Shown here: piece after piece, positions 1-5,068 of the stretch
How positions within the stretch are numbered: position 1 is the stretch's first letter
Layout: each line of letters opens with the position of its first letter
Assembly (NCBI GenBank): GCA_005884825.1
Contig: VAZT01000036.1
Span: 1-5,068, forward strand
DNA: 5,068 bases
Reading direction: 5' to 3'
DNA from: Alphaproteobacteria bacterium
GTDB taxonomy: Bacteria; Pseudomonadota; Alphaproteobacteria; ATCC43930; CGMCC-115725
Position numbers and translations under genes: made by a program
Notes under the pieces: model-generated
Seen by the model: only the letters and a program-made list of their open reading frames with translations
Told to the model about the DNA's origin: nothing
Database searches by the model: none

Positions 1-1
1 G

Positions 2-496
2 CTCGTTGTGGTCGGGAGGGGCACCAACGACCCCGACGCCAATTCCAACATCTCCAAGCTCGCTCGCATGCTGTGGGAAGGCATGGGTCTGGGATGGGCG
101 GAGGCCGCCTTCAGCGGCGTCGCCCATCCGCCGGTCGATGCTGCACTGATGAGGTCTGCCGCACTCGGTTTCCGCCGCATTGTCGTGTTTCCCTATTTCC
201 TGTTTACCGGGGTGCTGGTCAAACGCATCTATGCGCAAACCGACACTGTCGCCGCTCTCTTTCCGGAAATCGAGTTCGTCAAAGCGCTATACCTGCGCGA
301 CCATGAGGGAGTGCTCGGCACGTTCCGAGATCGTGTCGTGGAGCTCGGGGACGGCCAGCCGGCAATGAACTGTCAGCTTTGCAAGTACCGCACCCAGATC
401 GTCGGTTATGAACGCGACGCGGGTACGCCTCAGACCGGCCATCATCATCACGTGCGGGGTATCGGCACTGACGGCCATCACCATCACCACAAATGA
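2..496 (+). CDS. cbiX: CbiX, sirohydrochlorin cobaltochelatase, long form (3' part only)
   Basis: The reading frame is already open at position 2, so the gene starts upstream and only its C-terminal 164 residues are visible. CbiX inserts Co2+ into sirohydrochlorin, the early-cobalt entry to corrin synthesis, in the cytoplasm. The segment opens with VGRGTNDPDAN, typical of the start of the second half-domain in long CbiX proteins. It continues with the conserved block PYFLFTGVLVKRI. Near the end there is an MNCQLC motif (cysteine codons at 371-373 and 380-382), the MxCxxC signature linked to an Fe-S cluster in the Bacillus megaterium enzyme. The tail carries four consecutive histidines (440-451) and five more (476-490) just before a Lys and the stop, the usual metal-binding tail of this subfamily. 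The N-terminal HGSR-type active-site histidine would be outside the window and cannot be checked. The stop overlaps the next start (ATGA). A nickel or iron chelatase role cannot be excluded from sequence, but the corrin-gene context favours cobalt. Confidence 0.93.
   Translation, partial: LVVVGRGTNDPDANSNISKLARMLWEGMGLGWAEAAFSGVAHPPVDAALMRSAALGFRRIVVFPYFLFTGVLVKRIYAQTDTVAALFPEIEFVKALYLRDHEGVLGTFRDRVVELGDGQPAMNCQLCKYRTQIVGYERDAGTPQTGHHHHVRGIGTDGHHHHHK
493..496 (+). promoter_or_regulatory. ATGA start/stop overlap, translational coupling cbiX to cobH fusion
   Basis: The ATG at 493 overlaps the cbiX TGA at 494-496. A second ATG follows at once at 496, so initiation may be at either one, differing by one Met. 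No Shine-Dalgarno-like purine run is visible upstream, where the sequence is the CAT/CAC codons of the His tail. Start by terminating ribosomes (coupling) is therefore the likely mode; this is inference. Confidence 0.6.
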
Positions 497-2055
497 TGTT
501 CGATGCCTTTGTGATGGTCGATTGGAGCGCGGCAACCGTGCCGCGCACCGGGCGCGACAGCATCTGGATCTGCTGGAACGATAAAGGTGGCGAGCGGCTG
601 GAGAACCCGCCCACCCGGCACGCCGCAAAATCCATTCTCGCCGATTGGCTGGCGGCGGCGGTGCAACGCCGGGAGCGGGTTCTTATCGGCTTCGACTTCC
701 CGTTTGGTTATCCCGCAGGCTTCGCCGCGCGGCTCGGCCTTTCGGGGCCGCCGTGGCGTGCCGTCTGGGACGAGATCGCCAGTCTCCTCCACGATTCCGA
801 GGAGAACGGGAACAACCGCTTCAACATCGCCGCCGAGTTCAACCGGCGAGTGTCCAACGGTTGCTTTCCTTTTTGGGGTCGTCCGCCCGGGTTTGACATT
901 CCTTTCCTCGGACCCAAGCACCATCGTGCGCACGAGAGCGGCGGGTTGGCCGAGCGGCGGCTTGTCGATTTGCATATCCCGAGCGCCCAGCCTTGCTGGA
1001 AATTGCTCGGCACCGGCTCGGTGGGCGGCCAGGCATTGACCGGCATCCCCGTCGTGCGCGCGTTGCGTGACGACCCGCGCTGGATCGACCGAGTGCGTAT
1101 CTGGCCATTCGAAACCGGTCTGCAGCCCCCCGAGCAGGGGGCGGTCGTCGTCGCCGAGGTTTATCCTTCCCTCTGGGCCGTATCCCCGGCCGAGGGCGAA
1201 CCCAAGGACGCCGCCCAGGTGCGTTCGGTCGCGCGATTTTTTGCCGAGAGCGACCGCGCCGGCGAACTCGCCGCATTATTCGCCGGTGATCCGTCCCTGA
1301 CCCCGGAGCAACGGTTCCGCGTGGAAACCGAGGAGGCTTGGACACTCGGCGTAACCGCGGCGCGGCAGCGCCCGATTCGCCTCTCCCGCAATGCGGCAGA
1401 GGGTGCGGGGCGGAGCCAGGCGGGCGAGGCTAGCGGGGTACGGTCGTACGCCTACATCCGCGATCCGGCCGAGATCTCGCGACGTTCATTCGCGCTGATC
1501 CGCGAGGAAGCGGATCTCGCGCGCTTCCCGCGCCACATAGAGCCGCTGGCGGTGCGCTTGGCGCATGCGGCCGGGGACAGTGCGATCCTCGGCGACCTCG
1601 AGTGGTCCACGGGCGCGGTCGCGGCGGGGCGCAAGGCGCTTGCCGCAGGCGCACCGATCCTGGTCGATGCAGCAATGGTCGCCGCCGGGATCATGATCGA
1701 GCCGAACCCGATCATTTGCACGCTGCGCGACGCTGAGACGGCACAGCTGGCCGCGGCGGAGCGGACCACGCGCTCGGCTGCTGCCGTCGAGCGATGGCGG
1801 CCGCATCTGCCCGGGGCGGTGGTCGTGATCGGCAACGCGCCAACTGCGCTCTTTCGATTGCTCGAGCTGCTGGCGAGCGGCGCGCCGAAACCCGCGCTCG
1901 TTCTCGGCTTTCCGGTCGGGTTTGTCGGTGCGGCGGAAGCAAAGGCGGCGCTCGCCGATTTTGGGCATGGGCTCGAATTCATTACGCTCCGCGGGCGTCG
2001 CGGCGGCAGCGCGCTCGCCGCCGCGACGGTCAACGCGCTCGCGAGCACGGTGTGA
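493..2055 (+). CDS. cobH: DUF429-like domain fused to precorrin-8X methylmutase (CobH/CbiC)
   Basis: This is a single 520-residue open frame with two parts. The C-terminal part, residues about 319-520, is a full-length CobH. It begins YAYIRDPAEI, followed by RRSFALIREEADL. Its His358 aligns with catalytic His43 of P. denitrificans CobH, and it has the later blocks AAGAPILVDAAMVA, ICTLRD, VVIGNAPTALF, VLGFPVGFVGAAEAK and RGRRGGSA. CobH moves the C11 methyl group to C12, turning precorrin-8X into hydrogenobyrinate (cobyrinate-level product on the cobalt route). The N-terminal part, residues about 1-300, carries VDWSAA (9-14), IGFDFPFGYP (65-74), AEVYPSLW (221-228) and EEAWTLG (280-286). That spacing of an early Asp, a second Asp before a Pro-rich turn and an E-x-[YH]-P motif resembles DUF429 / RNase H-fold proteins; its function is unknown to me. 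The linker at about 300-317 is rich in Gly/Ala/Ser and contains no ATG, GTG or TTG in frame, so CobH is unlikely to be made separately. Free-standing CobH is only about 210 residues. The gene lies between cbiX and cobL and overlaps both. Confidence 0.93.
   Translation: MMFDAFVMVDWSAATVPRTGRDSIWICWNDKGGERLENPPTRHAAKSILADWLAAAVQRRERVLIGFDFPFGYPAGFAARLGLSGPPWRAVWDEIASLLHDSEENGNNRFNIAAEFNRRVSNGCFPFWGRPPGFDIPFLGPKHHRAHESGGLAERRLVDLHIPSAQPCWKLLGTGSVGGQALTGIPVVRALRDDPRWIDRVRIWPFETGLQPPEQGAVVVAEVYPSLWAVSPAEGEPKDAAQVRSVARFFAESDRAGELAALFAGDPSLTPEQRFRVETEEAWTLGVTAARQRPIRLSRNAAEGAGRSQAGEASGVRSYAYIRDPAEISRRSFALIREEADLARFPRHIEPLAVRLAHAAGDSAILGDLEWSTGAVAAGRKALAAGAPILVDAAMVAAGIMIEPNPIICTLRDAETAQLAAAERTTRSAAAVERWRPHLPGAVVVIGNAPTALFRLLELLASGAPKPALVLGFPVGFVGAAEAKAALADFGHGLEFITLRGRRGGSALAAATVNALASTV
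2052..2055 (+). promoter_or_regulatory. GTGA start/stop overlap deciding the cobL start
   Basis: The last sense codon of the cobH fusion, GTG at 2050-2052, and its TGA at 2053-2055 overlap a GTG at 2052-2054 in the cobL frame. That GTG gives V-T-P-W-L-S-V-I-G-I-G, which matches the SPWLTVIGIG start of the P. denitrificans CobL core. The cobL frame is open far upstream, but only as a shadow of cobH, so this GTG is the best start. No clear Shine-Dalgarno sequence is visible, which fits coupled translation. Confidence 0.65.
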
Positions 2056-3260
2056 CACCCTGGCTGTCGGTCATCGGCATCGGCGAGGACGGGATTCTCG
2101 GCCTCGCGCCGGCGGCTTGTACGCTGATCGAAACCGCCGAGGTGCTGGTTGGCGGTGCGCGACATCTCGGCATGGTGCCGGGCCACGATGCCGAACGGAT
2201 CCTTTGGGAGCGGCCCCTTGCGCGGACGATAGATGCCATCGAAACCCGCCGTGGTGCGAGGGTGACCGTGTTGGCCAGCGGCGACCCGATGTGGTACGGC
2301 GTTGGCGCCACCTTGGCCCGCCGCTTTTCGCCGGAGGAAATGACGGTGGTGCCGCAGCGAAGCGCTTTCAGCCTCGCGGCCGCGCGGCTCGGTTGGCCGC
2401 TCGCCGATTGCGCAACGATCACCTTGCACGGCCGGCCGCTCGATACGTTGCGGCTGCATCTCGCGCCAACTCGCCGCATATTGATCCTCTCGGAGGACGG
2501 CGGCACGCCCCGAGAAGTTGCTGCGCTGCTCACTGGGCTCGGCTGGGGGCCGAGCCGCATCAGCGTGCTCGCCCATCTCGGCGGCAGCCGCGAAACTATC
2601 GTCGCCGACGAGGCGCGGGCCTGGGGCGATCGGCCGGCGCCCGACCTCAACACGATCGCAATCGCCTGCTCCCCTGGCCGCGGCGCTCGAGCGTTGCCGC
2701 GGAGCGCCGGCCTTCCGGACGATGTCTTCGAGCATGACGGCCAGCTGACCAAGCGCGAGGTTCGCGCCGCGACCCTCGCGGCGCTCGCCCCGTTGCCCGG
2801 CGAAACCCTTTGGGATGTCGGTGCGGGTTGCGGCTCGATCGCGATCGAATGGCTTCGTCAAGACGAGGGCCGCTCGGCCATCGCCATCGAGCGGGATCCG
2901 GCGCGGGCCGCGATGATTGCCCGCAACGCCGCCGCGCTCGGGGTGCCGGAATTGCGCATTGCTTTCGGTACTGCGCCCGAAGCTTTCGAAGGTTTGCCCC
3001 AACCGGATGCGATCTTTCTCGGCGGCGGGATTGGCGCGGCCTCTCTGCTGCGACAGGCATGGGCCAGCCTGCCGCCCGGCGGGCGCCTCGTCGCGAACGT
3101 CGTCACGACCGAGGCCGAGGCGCGGCTTCTCGATTGGCATGCCCGGCACGGCGGAGCGCTGACCCGCATCGGGGTCAGCCGCGCCGAGCCGGCCGGCACG
3201 CACCACCTTTGGCGGCCTCTCGCGACGGTGACCCAGCTCGCCGCCGTCAAGCCCGGCTGA
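2052..3260 (+). CDS. cobL: CobL, precorrin-6Y C5,15-methyltransferase (decarboxylating)
   Basis: This 402-residue protein is close to the roughly 410 residues of characterised CobL and equals a CbiE-CbiT fusion. CobL uses two S-adenosylmethionine to methylate C5 and C15 of precorrin-6B (6Y) and removes CO2 from the C12 acetate, giving precorrin-8X; it is cytoplasmic. The N-terminal CbiE-like domain (about 4-200) has the tetrapyrrole-methylase glycine motif VIGIGEDG (7-14) and LASGDP (74-79). The C-terminal CbiT-like domain (about 228-395) starts at HDGQLTKREVRA (228-239). It has the class I SAM-binding motif LWDVGAGCGSIAIEW (253-267), an acidic IER (about 279) and the block QPDAIFLGGG. Similarity to P. 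denitrificans CobL runs along the whole length, with no frameshift or missing motif. It lies directly downstream of, and overlaps by 4 bases, the cobH fusion whose enzyme takes its product. The gene ends at TGA 3258-3260, after which the operon is interrupted by a repeat. Confidence 0.96.
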   Translation: MTPWLSVIGIGEDGILGLAPAACTLIETAEVLVGGARHLGMVPGHDAERILWERPLARTIDAIETRRGARVTVLASGDPMWYGVGATLARRFSPEEMTVVPQRSAFSLAAARLGWPLADCATITLHGRPLDTLRLHLAPTRRILILSEDGGTPREVAALLTGLGWGPSRISVLAHLGGSRETIVADEARAWGDRPAPDLNTIAIACSPGRGARALPRSAGLPDDVFEHDGQLTKREVRAATLAALAPLPGETLWDVGAGCGSIAIEWLRQDEGRSAIAIERDPARAAMIARNAAALGVPELRIAFGTAPEAFEGLPQPDAIFLGGGIGAASLLRQAWASLPPGGRLVANVVTTEAEARLLDWHARHGGALTRIGVSRAEPAGTHHLWRPLATVTQLAAVKPG

Positions 3261-3269
3261 GCCGGCATG

Positions 3270-3395
3270 CACCCTCACGCGCCTCGCTCCCCTCGGCACC
3301 CTCTCCCGCGGTGCCTCGCACCGCGGGGGAGAGGGCTCCAGGCCCGCACGGCTGGGTGGGTGAGCGTGGCCCTGCAGCGCCGGGCAGGTGAGGGG
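3270..3395 (+). repeat. GC-rich intergenic inverted-repeat element downstream of cobL
   Basis: This region has the look of the dispersed intergenic repeats found in many GC-rich Proteobacteria, with CCCTCAC and CCCTCTCCC tracts on the left answered by GGGGAGAGGG and GTGAGGG tracts on the right. The outer arms CCCTCAC (3272-3278) and GTGAGGG (3388-3394) are exact reverse complements. They enclose a strong inner hairpin (3299-3335) and a further GGGTGAGCGT (3357-3366). The element begins about 10 bases after the cobL stop and runs into the 5' end of the glycosyltransferase gene. It encodes no transposase. Only one copy is in the window, so calling it a dispersed family member is inference from its form. 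Confidence 0.6.
3299..3335 (+). repeat. Strong hairpin inside the intergenic repeat
   Basis: The left arm, 3299-3314, pairs with 3318-3335 across a 3-base CTC loop. The pairing is 16 base pairs with two extra G residues bulged on the right arm (the left CCC faces a run of five G). No T-run follows; the next bases are CTCCAGG. It is therefore not a typical Rho-independent terminator, and it is more likely a REP-like mRNA stem that could protect the 3' end of the upstream message or reduce expression downstream. The functional statement is inference. Confidence 0.75.
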
Positions 3396-5027
3396 ATTGG
3401 AATTCGGCCCTATGCGCTGCTGTGTCTTCTATGCTTGATACTCTATGCGCCCGGCCTCGCGGCGATCCCGCCGCTCGACCGCGACGAAGCGCGTTTCGCG
3501 CAAGCGACGCGGCAGATGCTGGAGACCGGCGATTTCGTCCGCATCCGCTTCCAGGACGAGGCGCGCAACAAAAAACCGATCGGGATTTATTGGCTTCAGG
3601 CGGCCGCCGTTGCTGCATTCAGCTCACCGGAAAGCGGCGCGATCTGGCCCTATCGCCTGCCCTCGGCATTGGCGGCAACCGCCGCGGTGCTGCTCGCCTT
3701 CGGTTTCGGTGCCCGACTCTTGGCCTCGCGGACGGCCGGCTTTATCGCCGCCGTGTTGACAGCGAGCGCGTTGGGCGTGGTGGTCGAGGCGCACCTCGCC
3801 AAGACAGACGCAGCGCTTCTCGCCGCTGTCGTCGCCGGGCAGGGTGCGCTCGGGCTCGTCTATATTGCGACCCGCAACGGCCGCCGAGTCGGCTGGCCGG
3901 TTCCGCTTCTCTTTTGGCTGGCCGAAGCCGGCGCGATCCTGCTGAAGGGGCCGCCCGGCCCGGCGCTGGCGCTGTTGACGGCGGGTTGCCTGTCGATCGC
4001 CGACCGTGACACTCATTGGATCCGAGGATTGCGGCCGCTAGCCGGTATCTTGATCATGGCGGCGATAGTGGCTCCGTGGCTGATCGCGGTGCAAAGCGCC
4101 ACGGCAGGCCATTTCATCTCGGACTCATTGGCGCACGACCTCCTGCCGAAGCTGGTCGGCGCTCAGGAATCTCATGGCGCGCCACCCGGCTATTACCTGG
4201 CGATGGCGATCGCAAGCTTCTGGCCGGGCTCGCTTTTCATCGTTCCGGGACTGCTCTGGGGCTGGCGGCGGCGGCACGCTGCGGCTTGGCGCTTCCTGCT
4301 CGCTTGGTTGGGTCCCGCCTGGATCTTTTTCGAGCTCGTTCCGACCAAGCTTCCGCATTATGTCCTGCCGCTTTATCCGGCGCTGGCGCTGCTCGCCGGC
4401 GGCGCTTTAGCGGAAGGATTTGCAAACCATCTTGCGGGCCCGGCGCGGTTTATCGAACGCGCCGTCGGAGTGCTTTGGGGAGCTGTGACGATCGCGCTGG
4501 GCGCTGCGCTGCTCATATTACCGCTGTGGTTCGGCGGCACGGTTTCGCCGACGGTTATGGTCGCCGTCGCAGTCATGCTCGGCCTAGCGTGCCTGCTTTT
4601 CTTTCGAGATCCGCAGCCGATGCGCGCCGCCGGTCTGGTCGCCGCCATCTCCGCCGCCTTCGTTCTGCCGGCTGCACTCGCAGTCGCGCCTGAGCTCGAC
4701 TACATTTGGCCCAGTCGATCCGCCGCGGCCGCGCTTACCCGTCATCCGCCGGGTCCGGGTGAGGCCGTTCTATCGGTCGGCTACAGCGAGCCGAGCCTCG
4801 TCTTTTTGCTCGGCACGGCAACCCGGCTGGTTACCGCGGAGCCTGGAGACGGCCAGTTGGCCGGCGCCGGTCTGGCGCTGGTCGATGACCGGTCCGACAC
4901 GGAATTCCTGCGATCATTGGCCCGCCGGGGGCTGACCGCCCGAGCGCTCGAACGCGTCGAGGGGCTGGACTACTCGGCGGGGCGCGGCAAGCTCGTTCTT
5001 ACCCTCTACCGTTTGGAGCCGGGCTGA
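3360..5027 (+). CDS. ArnT/PMT-type membrane glycosyltransferase (GT-C fold), start uncertain
   Basis: This is a polytopic inner-membrane protein of the ArnT / GT39-GT83 group, which moves a sugar from a polyprenyl-phosphate donor to lipid A, another lipid or a protein on the periplasmic side. Numbered from GTG 3360 (555 residues), it has about 12 hydrophobic segments (roughly 18-35, 101-121, 125-145, 152-170, 179-213, 224-244, 280-300, 308-325, 333-350, 367-388, 395-415, 422-443) and a soluble tail to 555. The first periplasmic loop holds the acidic motif PPLDRDEARFAQ (37-48), then RFQDEARNKKPIGIYWLQ (63-80). HLAKTD (145-150), LLKGPPGPAL (194-203) and VPTKLPHYVLPLYPALALLAG (327-347) are further family hallmarks. 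The acceptor cannot be told from sequence. The frame is open from an ATG at 3267 (586 residues), but the first 40-odd residues are then repeat-derived and unlike the family. Other starts are GTG 3360, GTG 3366, or a non-standard ATT at 3402. It sits between cobL and cobI, with no known B12 role. Confidence 0.85.
   Translation: MSVALQRRAGEGIGIRPYALLCLLCLILYAPGLAAIPPLDRDEARFAQATRQMLETGDFVRIRFQDEARNKKPIGIYWLQAAAVAAFSSPESGAIWPYRLPSALAATAAVLLAFGFGARLLASRTAGFIAAVLTASALGVVVEAHLAKTDAALLAAVVAGQGALGLVYIATRNGRRVGWPVPLLFWLAEAGAILLKGPPGPALALLTAGCLSIADRDTHWIRGLRPLAGILIMAAIVAPWLIAVQSATAGHFISDSLAHDLLPKLVGAQESHGAPPGYYLAMAIASFWPGSLFIVPGLLWGWRRRHAAAWRFLLAWLGPAWIFFELVPTKLPHYVLPLYPALALLAGGALAEGFANHLAGPARFIERAVGVLWGAVTIALGAALLILPLWFGGTVSPTVMVAVAVMLGLACLLFFRDPQPMRAAGLVAAISAAFVLPAALAVAPELDYIWPSRSAAAALTRHPPGPGEAVLSVGYSEPSLVFLLGTATRLVTAEPGDGQLAGAGLALVDDRSDTEFLRSLARRGLTARALERVEGLDYSAGRGKLVLTLYRLEPG
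3391..3404 (+). promoter_or_regulatory. Possible Shine-Dalgarno AGGGGA with ATT as candidate start
   Basis: AGGGG at 3391-3395 is the best ribosome-binding-like purine run before the glycosyltransferase. An ATT codon follows at 3402-3404, 6 bases on and in frame. Starting there would give (M)RPYALLCLLCLILYAPGL, a compact beginning leading straight into the first membrane segment, as is usual in this family. No ATG, GTG or TTG stands at that place in frame. ATT starts are known but rare, so this is only a candidate. Confidence 0.3.
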
Positions 5028-5030
5028 ATG
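5025..5030 (+). promoter_or_regulatory. TGA-ATG junction, glycosyltransferase stop abutting the cobI start
   Basis: The stop codon TGA (5025-5027) is followed with no gap by ATG (5028-5030). GGAGCCGGG just upstream (about 5016-5023) could serve as a weak Shine-Dalgarno sequence. The arrangement implies that the glycosyltransferase and the next corrin gene are on one transcript and probably translated in series. Confidence 0.55.
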
Positions 5031-5068
5031 CCGGCTGAGTCGGGGCGGCTCTATGGGCTCGGTGTCGG
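5028..5068 (+). CDS. cobI: Probable CobI/CbiL, precorrin-2 C20-methyltransferase (5' end only)
   Basis: Only 13 full codons are visible: MPAESGRLYGLGV, with GG starting the next codon, probably Gly. The G-x-LYG-[LV]-GVG pattern is how CobI/CbiL proteins begin (typically followed by PGDPEL, which would be just outside the window), placing the glycine-rich motif of the tetrapyrrole methylase fold within the first 15 residues. CobI methylates C20 of precorrin-2 (CbiL acts on the cobalt form) with S-adenosylmethionine. Position in a corrin operon straight after cobL supports this. Other tetrapyrrole methylases such as CobJ or CobM also begin with a glycine motif, but LYG-x-GVG fits CobI best. The call rests on very few residues. 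Confidence 0.72.
   Translation, partial: MPAESGRLYGLGV

Noticed and set aside
440..490. CAT/CAC trinucleotide runs as a microsatellite or engineered His tag
   Set aside because: They encode the natural His-rich tail of CbiX next to the conserved HVRGIGTD segment, so neither a tag nor a separate repeat is needed.
1794..2051. Upstream extension of the cobL frame beginning at an ATG at 1794
   Set aside because: The extra 86 residues are Arg/Ala-rich, overlap the conserved end of CobH and match nothing in CobL. The GTG at 2052 fits the known CobL start.
3253..3261. CCGGCTGAG after cobL (3253-3261) repeated at the cobI start (5031-5039), as possible flanking direct repeats of an inserted glycosyltransferase
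   Set aside because: A 9-base match in a GC-rich 5 kb window is expected by chance many times, and the copies are not placed symmetrically around the insert.
1452..3299. A 615-codon open frame on the minus strand spanning cobH and cobL
   Set aside because: The translation is low-complexity Arg/Ala/Pro/Gly-rich with no recognisable domain. It lies opposite two strongly supported genes, as is common for antisense frames in GC-rich coding DNA.
3299..3335. Rho-independent terminator after cobL
   Set aside because: The stem is strong, but no T-run follows and the operon appears to continue through the glycosyltransferase into cobI.
3267..3359. ATG at 3267 as start of the glycosyltransferase
   Set aside because: It lacks a ribosome-binding site, and the encoded residues come from the inverted repeat and are not membrane-like. 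It is kept only as an alternative because the frame is open.

Overview
The window is GC-rich (about two thirds G+C by eye), and every convincing gene lies on the + strand. It is a stretch of a cobalamin (vitamin B12) corrin-ring operon. The protein sequences (CobH and CobL of the Paracoccus/Pseudomonas denitrificans type, and a long CbiX with an MxCxxC motif and a histidine tail) point to an alphaproteobacterium, perhaps Rhodospirillales- or Hyphomicrobiales-like. I cannot fix the genus from the sequence.

Layout: (1) positions 2-496 hold the 3' part of cbiX, the sirohydrochlorin cobaltochelatase; its N-terminal half lies upstream of the window. (2) Positions 493-2055 hold a 520-codon fusion of an N-terminal DUF429-like (probable RNase H-fold) domain to a complete C-terminal precorrin-8X methylmutase (CobH/CbiC). 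(3) Positions 2052-3260 hold cobL, the bifunctional precorrin-6Y C5,15-methyltransferase/decarboxylase, which starts at a GTG overlapping the previous stop codon. (4) Positions about 3270-3395 hold a GC-rich intergenic inverted repeat with a strong hairpin. (5) Positions about 3360-5027 hold an ArnT/PMT-type polytopic membrane glycosyltransferase whose start codon is unclear because the repeat covers its 5' end. (6) Positions 5028-5068 hold the first 13 codons of what looks like cobI (precorrin-2 C20-methyltransferase), directly abutting the glycosyltransferase stop.

CbiX, CobI, CobL and CobH act at successive points of corrin-ring assembly: metal insertion, C20 methylation, C5/C15 methylation with decarboxylation, and the final C11-to-C12 methyl migration. 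The ATGA and GTGA overlaps and the TGA-ATG junction suggest one co-transcribed, translationally coupled unit. The two unusual elements are the DUF429-like domain fused to CobH and the lipid-linked-sugar glycosyltransferase, with its repeat, sitting between cobL and cobI. No RNA gene, CRISPR array, insertion sequence, riboswitch or convincing promoter was seen. A cobalamin riboswitch, if there is one, would lie upstream of the window.
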